A stretch of DNA of 64,000 nt from Clostridia bacterium (GTDB lineage: Bacteria; Bacillota; Clostridia; Oscillospirales; CAG-272): contig JAFUNF010000026.1 in assembly GCA_017473085.1 (NCBI GenBank), positions 1-64,000 of the forward strand. Reading direction: 5' to 3'. Positions 1 through 8,334 of the stretch are shown here, piece after piece. The number at the start of each line of letters is the position of its first letter. The stretch's first letter is position 1. Below the pieces are notes generated by a model, which had not been told where the DNA came from, did not search any database, and worked only from the letters and a program-made list of their open reading frames with translations. The position numbers and the translations under genes are program-made.

Positions 1-84
1 ACTTCGTTCCCTCTGTTGATAGGGGCGACCGCACATTTTATCTCATTTGTCAAGTCTTTTTTGATATTTTTTGATTTTTTTTAA

Positions 85-117
85 TAAAAAAAAGACCTAC
101 CTCTTTCGAAGTAGGTC
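85..117 (-). terminator. Intrinsic terminator downstream of rubredoxin
   Basis: A 7-bp stem (GACCTAC/GTAGGTC, 94-117) is followed on the minus strand by a run of eight or nine T. It closes the flavodiiron-rubredoxin transcript after the palindrome array at 164-240. I see no gene in the 80 bases to its left. Confidence 0.8.
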
Positions 118-163
118 GATTTTCTTAACTTAATGGTATTGCCAAAAAGGCTCTTTTTTTAAT

Positions 164-240
164 CCTTACACCGTAAGGATTTCATCACGCAGTGATTTCA
201 TCAACGAAGTTGATTTCATCCGACCTTGGTCGGATTTCAT
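164..240. repeat. Palindrome array, linker ATTTCATC (minus ATGAAAT)
   Basis: Four short palindromes with different stems lie in a row: CCTTAC/GTAAGG at 164-178, CAC/GTG at 186-194, CAAC/GTTG at 202-212 and CCGACC/GGTCGG at 220-233. Each is separated by the same linker, ATTTCATC on the plus strand. The array begins right after the rubredoxin stop codon, so it would sit in that mRNA's 3' untranslated region, ahead of the terminator. Same architecture as the arrays near 7.7, 23.8, 27.7, 35.2, 41.4 and 44.7 kb, but with different stems. Confidence 0.85.
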
Positions 241-244
241 TTTC

Positions 245-403
245 TTATTCTTCCTTACTAAAGTTAGATTTATCTACACCACAAAGAGGGCATACAAAAT
301 CCTCTGGTAAATCCTCAAACTTAGTGCCTGGCTCAATTCCGTGTTCAGGAGCACCAAGCTCCTCGTCGTACTCCCAGCCACAAACCTCACATACGTATTT
401 CAT
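245..403 (-). CDS. Rubredoxin
   Basis: A 52-residue one-iron electron carrier. Two C-x2-C pairs ligate the iron: CEVCG near residue 5 and CPLCG near residue 38, with the usual GWEYD and [15 protein letters not shown] segments. An upstream in-frame ATG at 436 exists, but the ATG at 403 follows GAAAGGAGAAAAACGAA and gives the normal family length, so I chose it. It lies 23 bases after the flavodiiron gene on the same strand, and rubredoxins commonly feed electrons to flavodiiron oxygen/NO reductases, so the two probably act as a pair in the cytoplasm. A palindrome array follows its stop codon. Confidence 0.95.
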   Translation of the reverse strand: MKYVCEVCGWEYDEELGAPEHGIEPGTKFEDLPEDFVCPLCGVDKSNFSKEE

Positions 404-426
404 TTCGTTTTTCTCCTTTCGATTTA

Positions 427-1572
427 TTATTTGCAAAGCTCCCTTGCAAGAGCCTTTATTTGTGAAAGTGTTTCCGAGCTTACAGAGGACGTAATAATAA
501 CCCCTGTGTCTAAAATATTAAGATTTTTGCTCTTTTCAAGCATGCCTCTCATTATTTTGCTCGCCATAGGTGCCCAGCTTCCGTTTTCAATTAACGCAAC
601 TGTTCTGTTTTGATAATTTCTTTCAGTTAAGTGGTTTATAAACTCCTTCATAAATGGGAAAATATCTCCATTATAGGTGGTAGTTGCCAAAACAAGTCTA
701 TCATACTTAAATGCATCCTCAATTGCCTCGTGCATATCCTCTCTTGCAAGGTCGCAGATGCTTACATTGTAAATACCTCTATCAAGTATCATATCCTTTA
801 AAATCATAACTGCTTTTTCAGTATTGCCATAAACAGAGGTATATGCAATAAATACACCCTCCTTCTCTGGCTTATAGCTTGACCAGGTATTGTATAAATC
901 CAAGTAATAGCCAAGATTTTCACTTAAAGTTGGTCCGTGCAAGGGGCAAATAGCATTAATTTCAACACCCTCTAACTTCTTAAGTAGTGCTTGGACCTGT
1001 ACGCCATATTTACCGACAATTCCAAAATAATAGCGTCTTGCCTCGCAAGCCCAATCCTCTTCTACGTCCAAAGCGCCAAACTTACCAAAGCCATCAGCAG
1101 AAAACAAAACCTTGTCCCCTGTTAAATAGCTAACCACAACCTCAGGCCAATGGACCATAGGTGCTAAGAAAAACTTAAGCTCTCTTTTTCCTAAGTAAAG
1201 AGTGTCATTTTCCTTTACTACCACACATCTTTCGATATAATCAGCCTGATAAAATGCTTTTATCATAGAAAGTGCCCTTTGACTTGTTACGATTTTTGCA
1301 TTTTGGTATTTATCCATAAGGTGAGCAATGCTACCAGAATGGTCAGGCTCAACGTGGTGGACCACTAAATAATCAGGCTCCTTGCCCTTTAGCTCCTTGT
1401 CAATATTTTCAAGCCATTTCTCGCTGAATCTACTGTCAACGCTATCCACAACTGCAATTTTTTCATCAATTATAAGATATGAGTTGTACGCCATTCCGTT
1501 TGGCACCTTATATTGACCCTCAAACAGATCTATTTCGTGGTCGTTTACACCAATATATTTTATATTTTCCAT
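427..1572 (-). CDS. fprA: Flavodiiron protein (A-type flavoprotein)
   Basis: A 381-residue soluble enzyme reducing O2 to water and/or NO to N2O in anaerobes. The N-terminal metallo-beta-lactamase-like half carries diiron ligands in [10 protein letters not shown] near residue 80 and further His/Asp (HWPE, SADGFG, CPLHGP). The C-terminal flavodoxin half begins around residue 250 with the FMN-loop motif [10 protein letters not shown]. The ATG at 1572 is preceded by AAAAGGAGGAATAAAA; the in-frame ATG at 1608 has no such site and would add 12 atypical residues. It is first in an operon with rubredoxin. O2 detoxification is the likelier role given PerR and rubrerythrin elsewhere in the window, but O2 and NO specificity cannot be told apart from sequence. 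Confidence 0.95.
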   Translation of the reverse strand: MENIKYIGVNDHEIDLFEGQYKVPNGMAYNSYLIIDEKIAVVDSVDSRFSEKWLENIDKELKGKEPDYLVVHHVEPDHSGSIAHLMDKYQNAKIVTSQRALSMIKAFYQADYIERCVVVKENDTLYLGKRELKFFLAPMVHWPEVVVSYLTGDKVLFSADGFGKFGALDVEEDWACEARRYYFGIVGKYGVQVQALLKKLEGVEINAICPLHGPTLSENLGYYLDLYNTWSSYKPEKEGVFIAYTSVYGNTEKAVMILKDMILDRGIYNVSICDLAREDMHEAIEDAFKYDRLVLATTTYNGDIFPFMKEFINHLTERNYQNRTVALIENGSWAPMASKIMRGMLEKSKNLNILDTGVIITSSVSSETLSQIKALARELCK

Positions 1573-1626
1573 TTTTATTCCTCCTTTTATATTATAAGCG
1601 TAAAGCATTATTTGTTATTCACTCTT

Positions 1627-1655
1627 ATTTTACCACGGCAATTTATAATTTACAA
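1627..1655 (-). promoter_or_regulatory. Promoter of the flavodiiron-rubredoxin operon
   Basis: Minus-strand TTGTAA (1650-1655), a 17-base spacer and TAAAAT (1627-1632). The AT-rich segment at 1642-1659 overlaps the -35 and loosely resembles a PerR/Fur-type operator (TTATAAT..ATATAA). That resemblance is suggestive only. Confidence 0.65.
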
Positions 1656-1704
1656 TATAATTTTTTAGCAAAATTAACTGTCCTGTTTTCAAGACCTTTG
1701 CCTA

Positions 1705-1734
1705 TTTACAAATATCCCTGCCCTGTGCTACAAT
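1705..1734 (+). promoter_or_regulatory. Promoter of the small membrane protein at 1790
   Basis: TTTACA (1705-1710), 18-base spacer, TACAAT (1729-1734), about 55 bases before the start codon. Divergent from the flavodiiron promoter. Confidence 0.55.
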
Positions 1735-1789
1735 AATGTCACAAGAGGCACCCAAGCCTTAAAAACATTTTAACACTAAAGAGGAAATT

Positions 1790-2068
1790 ATGAAAGAAAA
1801 AATAGTTAATAAAATTCAAGAAAAGCTAAACGACTTAGGACTTGCCTCCCTTGGCACAACATCACTTATAGCCATTGCAATAATCACAGGCTCCATTTGG
1901 CTATTTGCACTTCCCTTCGTGCTTGCCATTATGGGTGGCACCAAATGTAACAATAGCGAATCCGTCGGCGATTATCTTGTCGGCATTTTGCTAATAGTCA
2001 CAGGACTTTTGCTCGGTGCCGTGGTTGCCTTCGTTGTATTGTCAATAAAATACGCGCTAAACAGATAA
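1790..2068 (+). CDS. Small two-helix membrane protein, unknown function
   Basis: A 92-residue protein I do not recognise. A charged, probably amphipathic N-terminus (about 1-25) is followed by two hydrophobic segments, roughly residues 27-50 (IAIAIITGSIWLFALPF) and 62-85 (LVGILLIVTGLLLGAVVAF), joined by a short polar loop with a single Cys (GGTKCNNSES). Start supported by AAAGAGGAAATT before the ATG. It stands alone between a divergent operon and a convergent one, with its own promoter and a shared bidirectional terminator. No catalytic motif is visible. Confidence 0.75.
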   Translation: MKEKIVNKIQEKLNDLGLASLGTTSLIAIAIITGSIWLFALPFVLAIMGGTKCNNSESVGDYLVGILLIVTGLLLGAVVAFVVLSIKYALNR

Positions 2069-2099
2069 AAAAGAAGTGTCTTGCGACACTTCTTTTTTA
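2067..2099. terminator. Bidirectional terminator
   Basis: Stem AGAAGTGTC/GACACTTCT with loop TTGC (2072-2092), A-run on one side and T-run on the other. It serves both the plus-strand gene ending at 2068 and the minus-strand glycosidase ending at 2102. Confidence 0.9.
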
Positions 2100-2101
2100 T
2101 T

Positions 2102-5100
2102 TTAATCCACTACAATATAAACAGGATTTTCGCTTACGTTAATTGTTACGTAGCCAAGCTCGTCAACCTCAAGCTCAGTCTGTTTACCTTGTGTATTGCC
2201 GTACATAGCCTCAACAAGAGTTGCATTACCCTGTCCTACTCTTATACAGTAGCTTTCAATCGTTGTGCCGTCAGAGGTTGGGCACCATACTGCGTAAGCA
2301 GTCTTGCCCTGTGCGTTTACGTATTCGTAAACCATTACGTTTTCCTCATAGGCTTCAATTTGCCTTGAGAAGCTATATCCACCGAGAGTATTCTTTAGTG
2401 TATATAAATAATAGTAGGAATCCTTCTTAACCTCAACCTTATTGCCGTTTTCGTCATACTCATACGCAATAACACCAGAGGAGCCGAATTTACCAACAGC
2501 CTCATTTTCAACACCTGTGTCCTCGCACATATACATAGTAGCCTTATCAACACCGATAGCAGAAAGCAATAGATAAGTACGTGTTAGCCACATAGCCTGT
2601 ACCTGTCTTCCTGTGTAATCGCCATATGCGTGAGCAGAGTTAACAGTTGCATAGCTTTGGTTAGTATCCCATCCAAACTCGGTAATCCAAACCTCTTTTT
2701 CTGGGTAATGCTTATTTCTGATAGAAACAAGCTGTGAAAGTGTACCAACAATGTCAGCCTCCTCAGGGCTCATACCAACGTAACGAATTTTGTCTCCTGC
2801 AACTGTAATTGCCTTAGACATATATTGGTGAACGTTAAAGGCATCAATTGCAACCTCGCCATCAGCTCGGTTAGCCTTCATCCAATAGCACATAGCTGTA
2901 ATGTACTCGTTACTTGTAGCAGAAATACCTGCCATTGCAACGCCAATGTTAGGGTCTGCATTCTTAGCACCGAAGTGGTAGCCAGAGTCAGAGCTTTCAG
3001 AAACAAGTGTTCTGCAATGTCCATCGTAGCCAGCAGATGTAAGCGCAGCTAATTGATATGCAGAATAGTAATTTTTAATTCCACCATGCCATGTAGCATC
3101 AGGCTCGTTACCAAGCTCAAGCCAAGAAACATAGCCAAGACCAGTAGCAGCTACTGTGTCCTTAGAGTGTGCATTTGCAATTTCACGAATTAGAGGAGAG
3201 TTGTTTGAGCCATATCTTGCAGCAAAGCCAAACATACCGTCTGCATAGATAAAGTAGGTCTTTGGGTCAAATCTGTCCCAATAATCGCCATCAACAAGCC
3301 CACCCTCTTCATCTCTTTGTGGCAAGCCGTTTTCGTCAATCTTCTTTGACAGAGCAGTATTTGAAAGGTCCCATTGAATACAAGGCACTAACAAAATACC
3401 TGCATTAGAATAATTCTTATATTCATTGTCGAAGTTACCCATCCAGCTATTTGAGAAGTAAGAGGTTTTGTTAGGGTAGCTACTAATATCGTAGGACCAG
3501 CCAAAGGTACGATATTCTCTCAAAACAGAGGTACAAATTACAGAATCAATAGGAGTGTTACCACCACCGATAGCAGTAAAGCCACACATACCCATCATTT
3601 CATTAATAGTAGGCAAATCCTTCTTTTCTGTTGAAATTGGATCACCCTCTCCGTTTTGATAGCCGTAAATCATAGCCTCACAAGGTGCTGTTCCATCTGT
3701 AAATACAATTTGAACGTATCTTGTATCAGCATTGATTGCAATTTCATTCCAGCCCTGAGCAGTAGTAAAGCTATAATATCCGTCCCAAGCACTATCCTCT
3801 GCCATAAAGTCAACGGGAGTTTCACTCCAACGAACGGTTATGCTGTGTCCTGCCTCTAAATAATATAGGTAAACAGAGCTTACGTAATGAAGTGTTTCAA
3901 GGTCAACAATTGGAGCAAGCCTTAAATTGTAGAAGGTGTCAGAGCTATTTGTAAATATTCTCGACATAGCGGAGCTTGGCATTGTAGAGCCTGTTCTGAA
4001 GCTCTCATCCTGCTCGTCAAATAGCTTTTCAAAGGAGTTTAGAATTTCTCCGTGATATACGTTTGCATTATGGTAATCAATAGGAATTAGCTTGTTGCCA
4101 CCAACTCTTACAGTTGCAATTTCGCCATAGTTAGTGCCAACATAAGGTCTTACAGCCACGTAGTAGCACTTATCAAGCCCTGCATCAAGGCTAAGCTCAA
4201 GGGTGCACTCCTTATTGCCTGAAAGAGACGCATTAATAATTGTTGCACTGTCGAAGTTATCAGAAGTAATTTCGCTTTCGCTATATCTTACCTCGTAGCT
4301 AACAGGGTCGTTGTAAATATTAAATCTAAGCTTAACTATTCCGTTTTTAACCTCAACAACACGAAGGTAATTAATATTCTCAAGTGCGAGTGGAGCAAGC
4401 TCAACGTCCTTGGTTAAGTCACATCTTACACACTTGTAGGTAACACTACCACCCTCTGCCTGTGTAGGCATCTTAGTATATTCAACTAATCTTTGATAAT
4501 CGTGGTCAAGAGCTGGAAGTGTTACAGTTCTTTTATAAGCTCCACAGGTGCACTCCAAAACAGTCTGTCCTGCCTTGGTACAAGTAGCAGGCGTGTGTGA
4601 AATTACCTTAGTAAATTCTCTTTCAAGCACAGGTGTGTAGTAGTCGCCTGTCTTTCCACAGTAGCAAGCATAGGTTGCAGTACCTCTTGCTACACAGGTA
4701 GATGGAGTTAATTGCTCAACAAATTCTCTATGGTCGCAAATATGGTTACTATCCATACTAAGAAGTCTTGTATCCTCCTTAGCACCCCAAGCCTCAATCT
4801 CTGTTAGCTTAAAGGTCTGATAGCTTTCCTTAATAGAGGTAATTTCAACCTCAATCGTATATACTCTATACTTTTCGCCCTTGAAAACCTGAATCTTTGT
4901 TCCGTCTCCACCGTAAGATGAGTTTTCAGCTCTTACAGATTCGCTAATTAAGGTTTGACCATTTGCATTCTTTACTCTTACAGTTGCAGTAGTCCAGTTA
5001 CCTGCAACGTAAACGTATAGCTCCTTAAGAACAATTTCCTGATTAAGAGTAACGATTAGCTTGTCGCCCAAATCTCCAAACCAGTCTGAGCCCTGAGCAT

Positions 5101-5794
5101 AAATACCGGGGCTGTAAATGTTTCCGTCAAACATATTCCAAACGTTGTCAACGGCAGGATTGTATATACTACTTGCCTCAACGTTGTAAATGTCGTCCTT
5201 TGTTATCTTCTTTGAGGAAAGTGCAGGTAACGCAAGATCAGAGCTTTGTCCACACTTAGAACACATAAAGGTTGCTCTACCACCCTGTGAAAAGGTTGGT
5301 GTCTGCATTACCTTAGTAACCTTAGAATAATCGTGATCGTTTGACTTGGGAAGCTTTGTTTGTGCAACTATCACTGCATCACAGGTAGAGCATTTTTTGC
5401 CCTCGGTTAAGCCCTGCTGGGAACAGGTAGGCTCAACCGCAGGCACAATCTCCTCGGTGTGACCCGTTGCCATTAGGTATTCAGTTTCCTTGTCCTCACA
5501 AAGAGAGCAAATTCTATATTTTTCGCCTCTTGAAATACATTTGGGCTCATATTTTACTACCCAATCTCCGTAGCTGTGGCTACAAGAGTCGTCGCCACCG
5601 CCTCCACCAGTTGACTCGCCACTATTTTCTCCACCCGTTTCGGTTTCGGGAGGAGTGTCCCCACCACCTCCACCAGTTGACTCGCCACTATTTTCTCCAC
5701 CCGTTTCGGTTTCGGGAGGAGTGTCCCCACCACAGGAGGCAAGCAAGCATAGGAGTAACAAAAGTGCTGTTAATAAAATACTTAACTTTTTCAT
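2102..5794 (-). CDS. Surface lipoprotein glycoside hydrolase (clan GH-A type)
   Basis: A 1230-residue exported lipoprotein. The signal peptide has lipobox LLASCGG (lipidated Cys near residue 21). Next comes a Gly/Thr/Glu linker with an exact 22-residue tandem repeat (about 24-67), then Cys-pair modules (CSLC, CSTC, CSKC, later CYCG, CTCG, CVRC) resembling zinc-ribbon-like repeats of clostridial surface proteins. Discoidin/F5-8-type beta domains appear near 200-335 and 575-720, with an FN3-like part near 450-565. The C-terminal region (about 740-1150) looks like a TIM-barrel glycosidase: WLELGNEP (Glu897, likely acid/base) and VWITEFGWDT (Glu1039, likely nucleophile) are classic clan GH-A strand ends. 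Substrate unknown; GH39/GH5-like is my best guess. It probably works extracellularly with the nearby FGGY kinase and fucosidase. Confidence 0.8.
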   Translation of the reverse strand: MKKLSILLTALLLLLCLLASCGGDTPPETETGGENSGESTGGGGGDTPPETETGGENSGESTGGGGGDDSCSHSYGDWVVKYEPKCISRGEKYRICSLCEDKETEYLMATGHTEEIVPAVEPTCSQQGLTEGKKCSTCDAVIVAQTKLPKSNDHDYSKVTKVMQTPTFSQGGRATFMCSKCGQSSDLALPALSSKKITKDDIYNVEASSIYNPAVDNVWNMFDGNIYSPGIYAQGSDWFGDLGDKLIVTLNQEIVLKELYVYVAGNWTTATVRVKNANGQTLISESVRAENSSYGGDGTKIQVFKGEKYRVYTIEVEITSIKESYQTFKLTEIEAWGAKEDTRLLSMDSNHICDHREFVEQLTPSTCVARGTATYACYCGKTGDYYTPVLEREFTKVISHTPATCTKAGQTVLECTCGAYKRTVTLPALDHDYQRLVEYTKMPTQAEGGSVTYKCVRCDLTKDVELAPLALENINYLRVVEVKNGIVKLRFNIYNDPVSYEVRYSESEITSDNFDSATIINASLSGNKECTLELSLDAGLDKCYYVAVRPYVGTNYGEIATVRVGGNKLIPIDYHNANVYHGEILNSFEKLFDEQDESFRTGSTMPSSAMSRIFTNSSDTFYNLRLAPIVDLETLHYVSSVYLYYLEAGHSITVRWSETPVDFMAEDSAWDGYYSFTTAQGWNEIAINADTRYVQIVFTDGTAPCEAMIYGYQNGEGDPISTEKKDLPTINEMMGMCGFTAIGGGNTPIDSVICTSVLREYRTFGWSYDISSYPNKTSYFSNSWMGNFDNEYKNYSNAGILLVPCIQWDLSNTALSKKIDENGLPQRDEEGGLVDGDYWDRFDPKTYFIYADGMFGFAARYGSNNSPLIREIANAHSKDTVAATGLGYVSWLELGNEPDATWHGGIKNYYSAYQLAALTSAGYDGHCRTLVSESSDSGYHFGAKNADPNIGVAMAGISATSNEYITAMCYWMKANRADGEVAIDAFNVHQYMSKAITVAGDKIRYVGMSPEEADIVGTLSQLVSIRNKHYPEKEVWITEFGWDTNQSYATVNSAHAYGDYTGRQVQAMWLTRTYLLLSAIGVDKATMYMCEDTGVENEAVGKFGSSGVIAYEYDENGNKVEVKKDSYYYLYTLKNTLGGYSFSRQIEAYEENVMVYEYVNAQGKTAYAVWCPTSDGTTIESYCIRVGQGNATLVEAMYGNTQGKQTELEVDELGYVTINVSENPVYIVVD
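5604..5733. repeat. 66-nt tandem duplication in the glycosidase linker
   Basis: Two adjacent copies (5604-5669 and 5670-5735) of a 66-base unit coding for a 22-residue Gly/Glu/Thr linker. They are essentially identical at DNA level, so the duplication is recent or kept homogeneous. It sits just after the lipid-anchoring Cys and would change how far the enzyme reaches from the membrane. Confidence 0.9.
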
Positions 5795-5828
5795 AATTTT
5801 ACCTCAATTTTTGTTAATATCTACTAAT

Positions 5829-5857
5829 ATTATAAAATATATTTTTCAATATTTCAA
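5829..5857 (-). promoter_or_regulatory. Promoter of the glycosidase lipoprotein
   Basis: Minus-strand TTGAAA (5852-5857), 17-base spacer, TATAAT (5829-5834), about 35 bases before the start codon. Back to back with the FGGY kinase promoter, so the two carbohydrate genes are divergently transcribed from one short spacer. Confidence 0.75.
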
Positions 5858-5865
5858 CACTTTAA

Positions 5866-5894
5866 TTGAATTAATAAAAAAAGTATGCTACAAT
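5866..5894 (+). promoter_or_regulatory. Promoter of the FGGY kinase gene
   Basis: TTGAAT (5866-5871), 17-base spacer, TACAAT (5889-5894). The end of the spacer and the -10 (ATGCTACAAT) match the promoter of the hydrolase-acyltransferase gene at 41281-41309. Confidence 0.75.
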
Positions 5895-5928
5895 TATAAA
5901 AAATAAGCTTTGCTTTTTGGAGGATTTT

Positions 5929-7464
5929 ATGAAAAAAATACTTGGTGTAGAGTTTGGCTCTACAAGAATTAAGGCAGTTTTAATTGACGAAAATGCAACA
6001 GTTTTAGCTCAAGGCTCTCACGAATGGGAAAATCAGCTAAAGGACGGTCTTTGGACCTATGCCCTTGAGGACGTTTGGGCAGGACTTCAGGATGCATATA
6101 GTAAGCTATGCGAAAATTACGGAAGCAAAATCGAAAAGCTTGATAGCATAGGCATTTCTGCAATGATGCACGGCTACCTTGCCTTTGACAAGGAGGATAA
6201 TCTTTTAGTTCCCTTCAGAACCTGGAGAAATACCAACACAGCAAAAAGTGCAAAGGAGCTAACCGAGGCTCTTGAATTTAATATGCCTCAGCGCTGGAGT
6301 GGCTCCCACTTCTACCAAGCAGTTTTAAATAAGGAGGACCACGTTTCAAGGGTTACCTTCTTAACCACACTTGCAGGCTACGTTCACTGGAAGCTTACTG
6401 GTAAAAAGGTTCTTGGTATAGGCGATGCTGCTGGTATGGTCCCTGTTACCGAAACAGGCTACGACAAGGAAAAATTAGAAAGATACAACGCACTTCTTAA
6501 AAAGCAAGGCTTAAATATAGATATTGAAAAGCTACTTCCAACACCACTCCTTGCAGGACAGGACGCAGGTGGCCTGACAAGTGAGGGTGCTTTGTTGCTT
6601 GACCCAACAGGCACACTTAAAGAGGGTGCTAAGCTTTGCCCACCTGAGGGAGATGCAGGCACAGGTATGGTTGCTACAAACGCAGTAAGAGTACATACAG
6701 GTAACGTGTCCGCAGGCACCTCTGCCTTTGCAATGGTAGTTTTAGACAAGCCACTTTCTAAGGTAAACGAAGCAATCGACATAGTTGCTACCCCATCAGG
6801 CAAGGGTGTTGCTATGGTACACGCAAACAACTTTACCTCTGAAATTAACGCTTGGGCAAGCCTTTTTGACGAGGTTATCGCACTTGCAGGAGGCTCAATT
6901 AATAAGGGCACGCTTTTCGACAAGCTATACGAAAAATCCCTTGAAAGTGACGAAAACGTAGGTGGTCTTATAGGCTATAACTTCCTCTCTGGCGAGCCAA
7001 TCGTTGATATGGAAACAGGTGTTCCTATGATAATGAGAAGACCTGAGGGCAAGCTTACCCTTGCAAACTTTATGCAATTACAGCTTTACTCTGCCCTTGG
7101 TGCTATGAGCATCGGTATGGAAATTCTCGAGGAGGAAAACGTAAAAATCAGCGACATCTGTGGTCACGGTGGCTTCTTCAAAACCGACTTTGTTGGAGCA
7201 AACGCAATGAGTGCTGCACTTAATGCACCAATCACAGTTATGAAAAACGCAGGCGAGGGTGGTGCCTGGGGCGTTGCAGTTTTAGCCCTCTATACTCTAT
7301 CAAATTCAGACACTCTCGAGGACTTTTTAGATAAAATGTTCTCCTCTGTGGAAAAAACCACCACAGTTGCCTCAAAGGAGGAAAAGCAAAAGTTCGCTAA
7401 CTTTATGAAGTCCTACAAGCAAGGCTTGAAAATCGAAAGATTAGCAACCGACACAATCAACTAA
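5929..7464 (+). CDS. FGGY-family carbohydrate kinase
   Basis: A 511-residue cytoplasmic sugar kinase of the actin-like ATPase fold. N-terminal phosphate-1 motif LGVEFGSTRIKAVLID (residues 4-19); second-domain nucleotide motifs include PPEGDAGTGMVATNAV and GNVSAGTSAF (about 240-265) and, near the C-terminus, GHGGFFKT and NAGEGGAWGVAVLALY. Start chosen at ATG 5929 because TTGGAGGATTTT immediately precedes it; a TTG four codons upstream overlaps that site. Length fits xylulokinase, ribulokinase and fuculokinase relatives; the exact sugar cannot be assigned. With a GH29 fucosidase 0.9 kb downstream, fuculose or another deoxy/pentulose sugar is possible, but that is inference. Confidence 0.85.
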   Translation: MKKILGVEFGSTRIKAVLIDENATVLAQGSHEWENQLKDGLWTYALEDVWAGLQDAYSKLCENYGSKIEKLDSIGISAMMHGYLAFDKEDNLLVPFRTWRNTNTAKSAKELTEALEFNMPQRWSGSHFYQAVLNKEDHVSRVTFLTTLAGYVHWKLTGKKVLGIGDAAGMVPVTETGYDKEKLERYNALLKKQGLNIDIEKLLPTPLLAGQDAGGLTSEGALLLDPTGTLKEGAKLCPPEGDAGTGMVATNAVRVHTGNVSAGTSAFAMVVLDKPLSKVNEAIDIVATPSGKGVAMVHANNFTSEINAWASLFDEVIALAGGSINKGTLFDKLYEKSLESDENVGGLIGYNFLSGEPIVDMETGVPMIMRRPEGKLTLANFMQLQLYSALGAMSIGMEILEEENVKISDICGHGGFFKTDFVGANAMSAALNAPITVMKNAGEGGAWGVAVLALYTLSNSDTLEDFLDKMFSSVEKTTTVASKEEKQKFANFMKSYKQGLKIERLATDTIN

Positions 7465-7711
7465 ACACAAAAGCCTCACTATGCCCACCTCCCACAAGGG
7501 GTGGGCAGCTTTATCCCCCTTCCCAAAGACAGTGGGCCGTGGTGTGTCTTGACAGGGTAGCTCAATTGCGCAGGGTGGCTGTGCCTCTCGACCTGGTAAT
7601 GCCAAGGACAAGAGTGAAATTGCCGACTATATAGCCTTACTTGATATAGAGGGAGACAGGGGACGGTTCCTTGTCTCTTCACTCGGCTCCCGTGAGCAAG
7701 CTCCCTTAAAT
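7465..7711. repeat. Gene-free spacer with REP-like palindromes
   Basis: GC-richer than its surroundings and made of short inverted repeats: CCCACC/GGTGGG near 7484-7507, GACAGGGGACGGTTCCTTGTC near 7655-7675 and TCGGCTCCCGTGAGCAAGC near 7683-7702. The 'ggggacggttcc' core recurs in dispersed repeats of many anaerobic Bacillota (recollection, not checked). No convincing reading frame. It leads into the palindrome array at 7712. Confidence 0.5.
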
Positions 7712-7877
7712 CACGCTTCGGCGTGTATATCATCAAAACGAAGTTTTGCATATCATCAAGGTGTGAGCCTTGCATATCATCATTGCGAAAGAGAATACAG
7801 CCTATGGCTGATGATATACACCTTCGGTGATGAGATACACGCTAAAGCGTGATGATATACCATTGCTTTCGCAATGG
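7712..7877. repeat. Palindrome array with head-to-head linkers (ATATCATC / GATGATAT)
   Basis: Palindromes with different stems (cacGCttcgGCgtg, AAAAC/GTTTT, AAGG/CCTT, CACC/GGTG, ACGC/GCGT, CATTGC/GCAATG) are joined by a constant linker. In the left half the linker reads (GC)ATATCATC; right of about 7805 it reads GATGATATAC, the reverse complement. The array therefore flips orientation at its middle, and the whole is itself an imperfect large inverted repeat. It lies between convergent genes: the FGGY kinase ends at 7464 on plus, and tRNA-Ser runs leftward from 8001. Confidence 0.8.
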
Positions 7878-7880
7878 ATA

Positions 7881-7914
7881 AAAAAATCGACAAGTCGAAA
7901 CTTGTCGATTTTTT
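7881..7914 (-). terminator. Terminator of tRNA-Ser
   Basis: A perfect 14-bp inverted repeat (AAAAAATCGACAAG, loop TCGAAA) directly abuts the encoded CCA of the tRNA. On the minus strand it ends in TTTTTT. Confidence 0.85.
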
Positions 7915-8001
7915 GGCGCAGGGGGTGGGATTCGAACCCACGTGGCTTTTGGCCAAACGGTTTTCAAGACCGCCTCGTTATGACCGCTTCGATACCCCTG
8001 C
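7914..8001 (-). tRNA. tRNA-Ser (anticodon TGA)
   Basis: Read on the minus strand: acceptor GCAGGGG/CCCCTGC, D-arm TCGAAGCGGTCATAACGAGG, anticodon arm GCGGT-CTTGAAA-ACCGT with TGA at the centre, a long class-II variable arm (TTGGC..GCCA), T-arm GTGGG-TTCGAAT-CCCAC, discriminator G and encoded CCA. TGA reads UCA/UCN serine codons. Reading frames overlapping this stretch on either strand are artefacts. Confidence 0.95.
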
Positions 8002-8201
8002 GTATTAAATTGTGGTTTACTACGATTTAATACGCAGAATTGAGAAGTGGCTTGAAAAATCACATTTTTCAAATCCGCTGCGTATGTAAGGACAAAGTCA
8101 TCTGGGAGTTTACTCACAAGGGACTGTCCGTAGCACAAGGCATAAGCCTTGCTACCCCGTAGCATAAATGCTAAAAGTACATATTTTTTAATTGCCTATA
8201 T
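8002..8201 (-). other. Long structured 5' leader of tRNA-Ser
   Basis: About 195 bases separate the likely promoter from the tRNA and hold no reading frame. Read on minus it folds into several hairpins: GTAGCAAGGC/GCCTTGTGCTAC (about 8122-8154), TTTGAAAAA/TTTTTCAAG (about 8052-8075), and GCGTATTAAAT/ATTTAATACGC (about 8000-8035). The 3' arm of the last one includes the first two bases of the mature tRNA. The plus-strand segment GGGAGTTTACTCACAAGGGACTGTCC has the look of a dispersed element. Whether it is a processed leader, a separate RNA or repeat debris cannot be settled from sequence. Confidence 0.4.
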
Positions 8202-8230
8202 AATATAACACAAAAATTTGCCTAAGTCAA
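8202..8230 (-). promoter_or_regulatory. Promoter for the tRNA-Ser transcript
   Basis: Minus-strand TTGACT (8225-8230), 17-base spacer, TATATT (8202-8207). Confidence 0.65.
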
Positions 8231-8278
8231 TATCTTTTTTTAATTTTTTAATTTTAGATTATTTATTTCCCTAAAATA

Positions 8279-8306
8279 TTGATTTTATTTATCAATATGT
8301 TATAAT
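8279..8306 (+). promoter_or_regulatory. Promoter of the GH29 fucosidase
   Basis: TTGATT (8279-8284), 16-base spacer, TATAAT (8301-8306), 29 bases before the start codon. Confidence 0.7.
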
Positions 8307-8334
8307 TGTTGTATCACAATTAAGCGAGGTATTT

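Noticed and set aside
1..60. Promoter at the left edge (TTGACA at 48-53 on minus)
   Set aside because: No -10 at a workable distance; the nearby TAAAAT is only 7 bases away, and nothing downstream is visible before the window ends.
164..240. Small reading frame through the array with repeated ATG-AAA-TC starts (MKS repeats)
   Set aside because: It arises because the linker contains ATGAAAT and some units are multiples of three; other arrays break the frame and there is no ribosome site.
5467..5796. Plus-strand reading frame antisense to the glycosidase N-terminus
   Set aside because: It mirrors the 66-nt repeat, has no ribosome site and overlaps a clear signal-peptide-coding region.
7465..7711. 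Insertion sequence in the GC-richer spacer
   Set aside because: No transposase fragment, terminal repeats or target duplication; short REP-like palindromes explain the composition.
7827..8165. Reading frames on both strands at the tRNA and its leader
   Set aside because: They overlap tRNA-Ser and structured leader sequence, lack ribosome sites and look unlike proteins.
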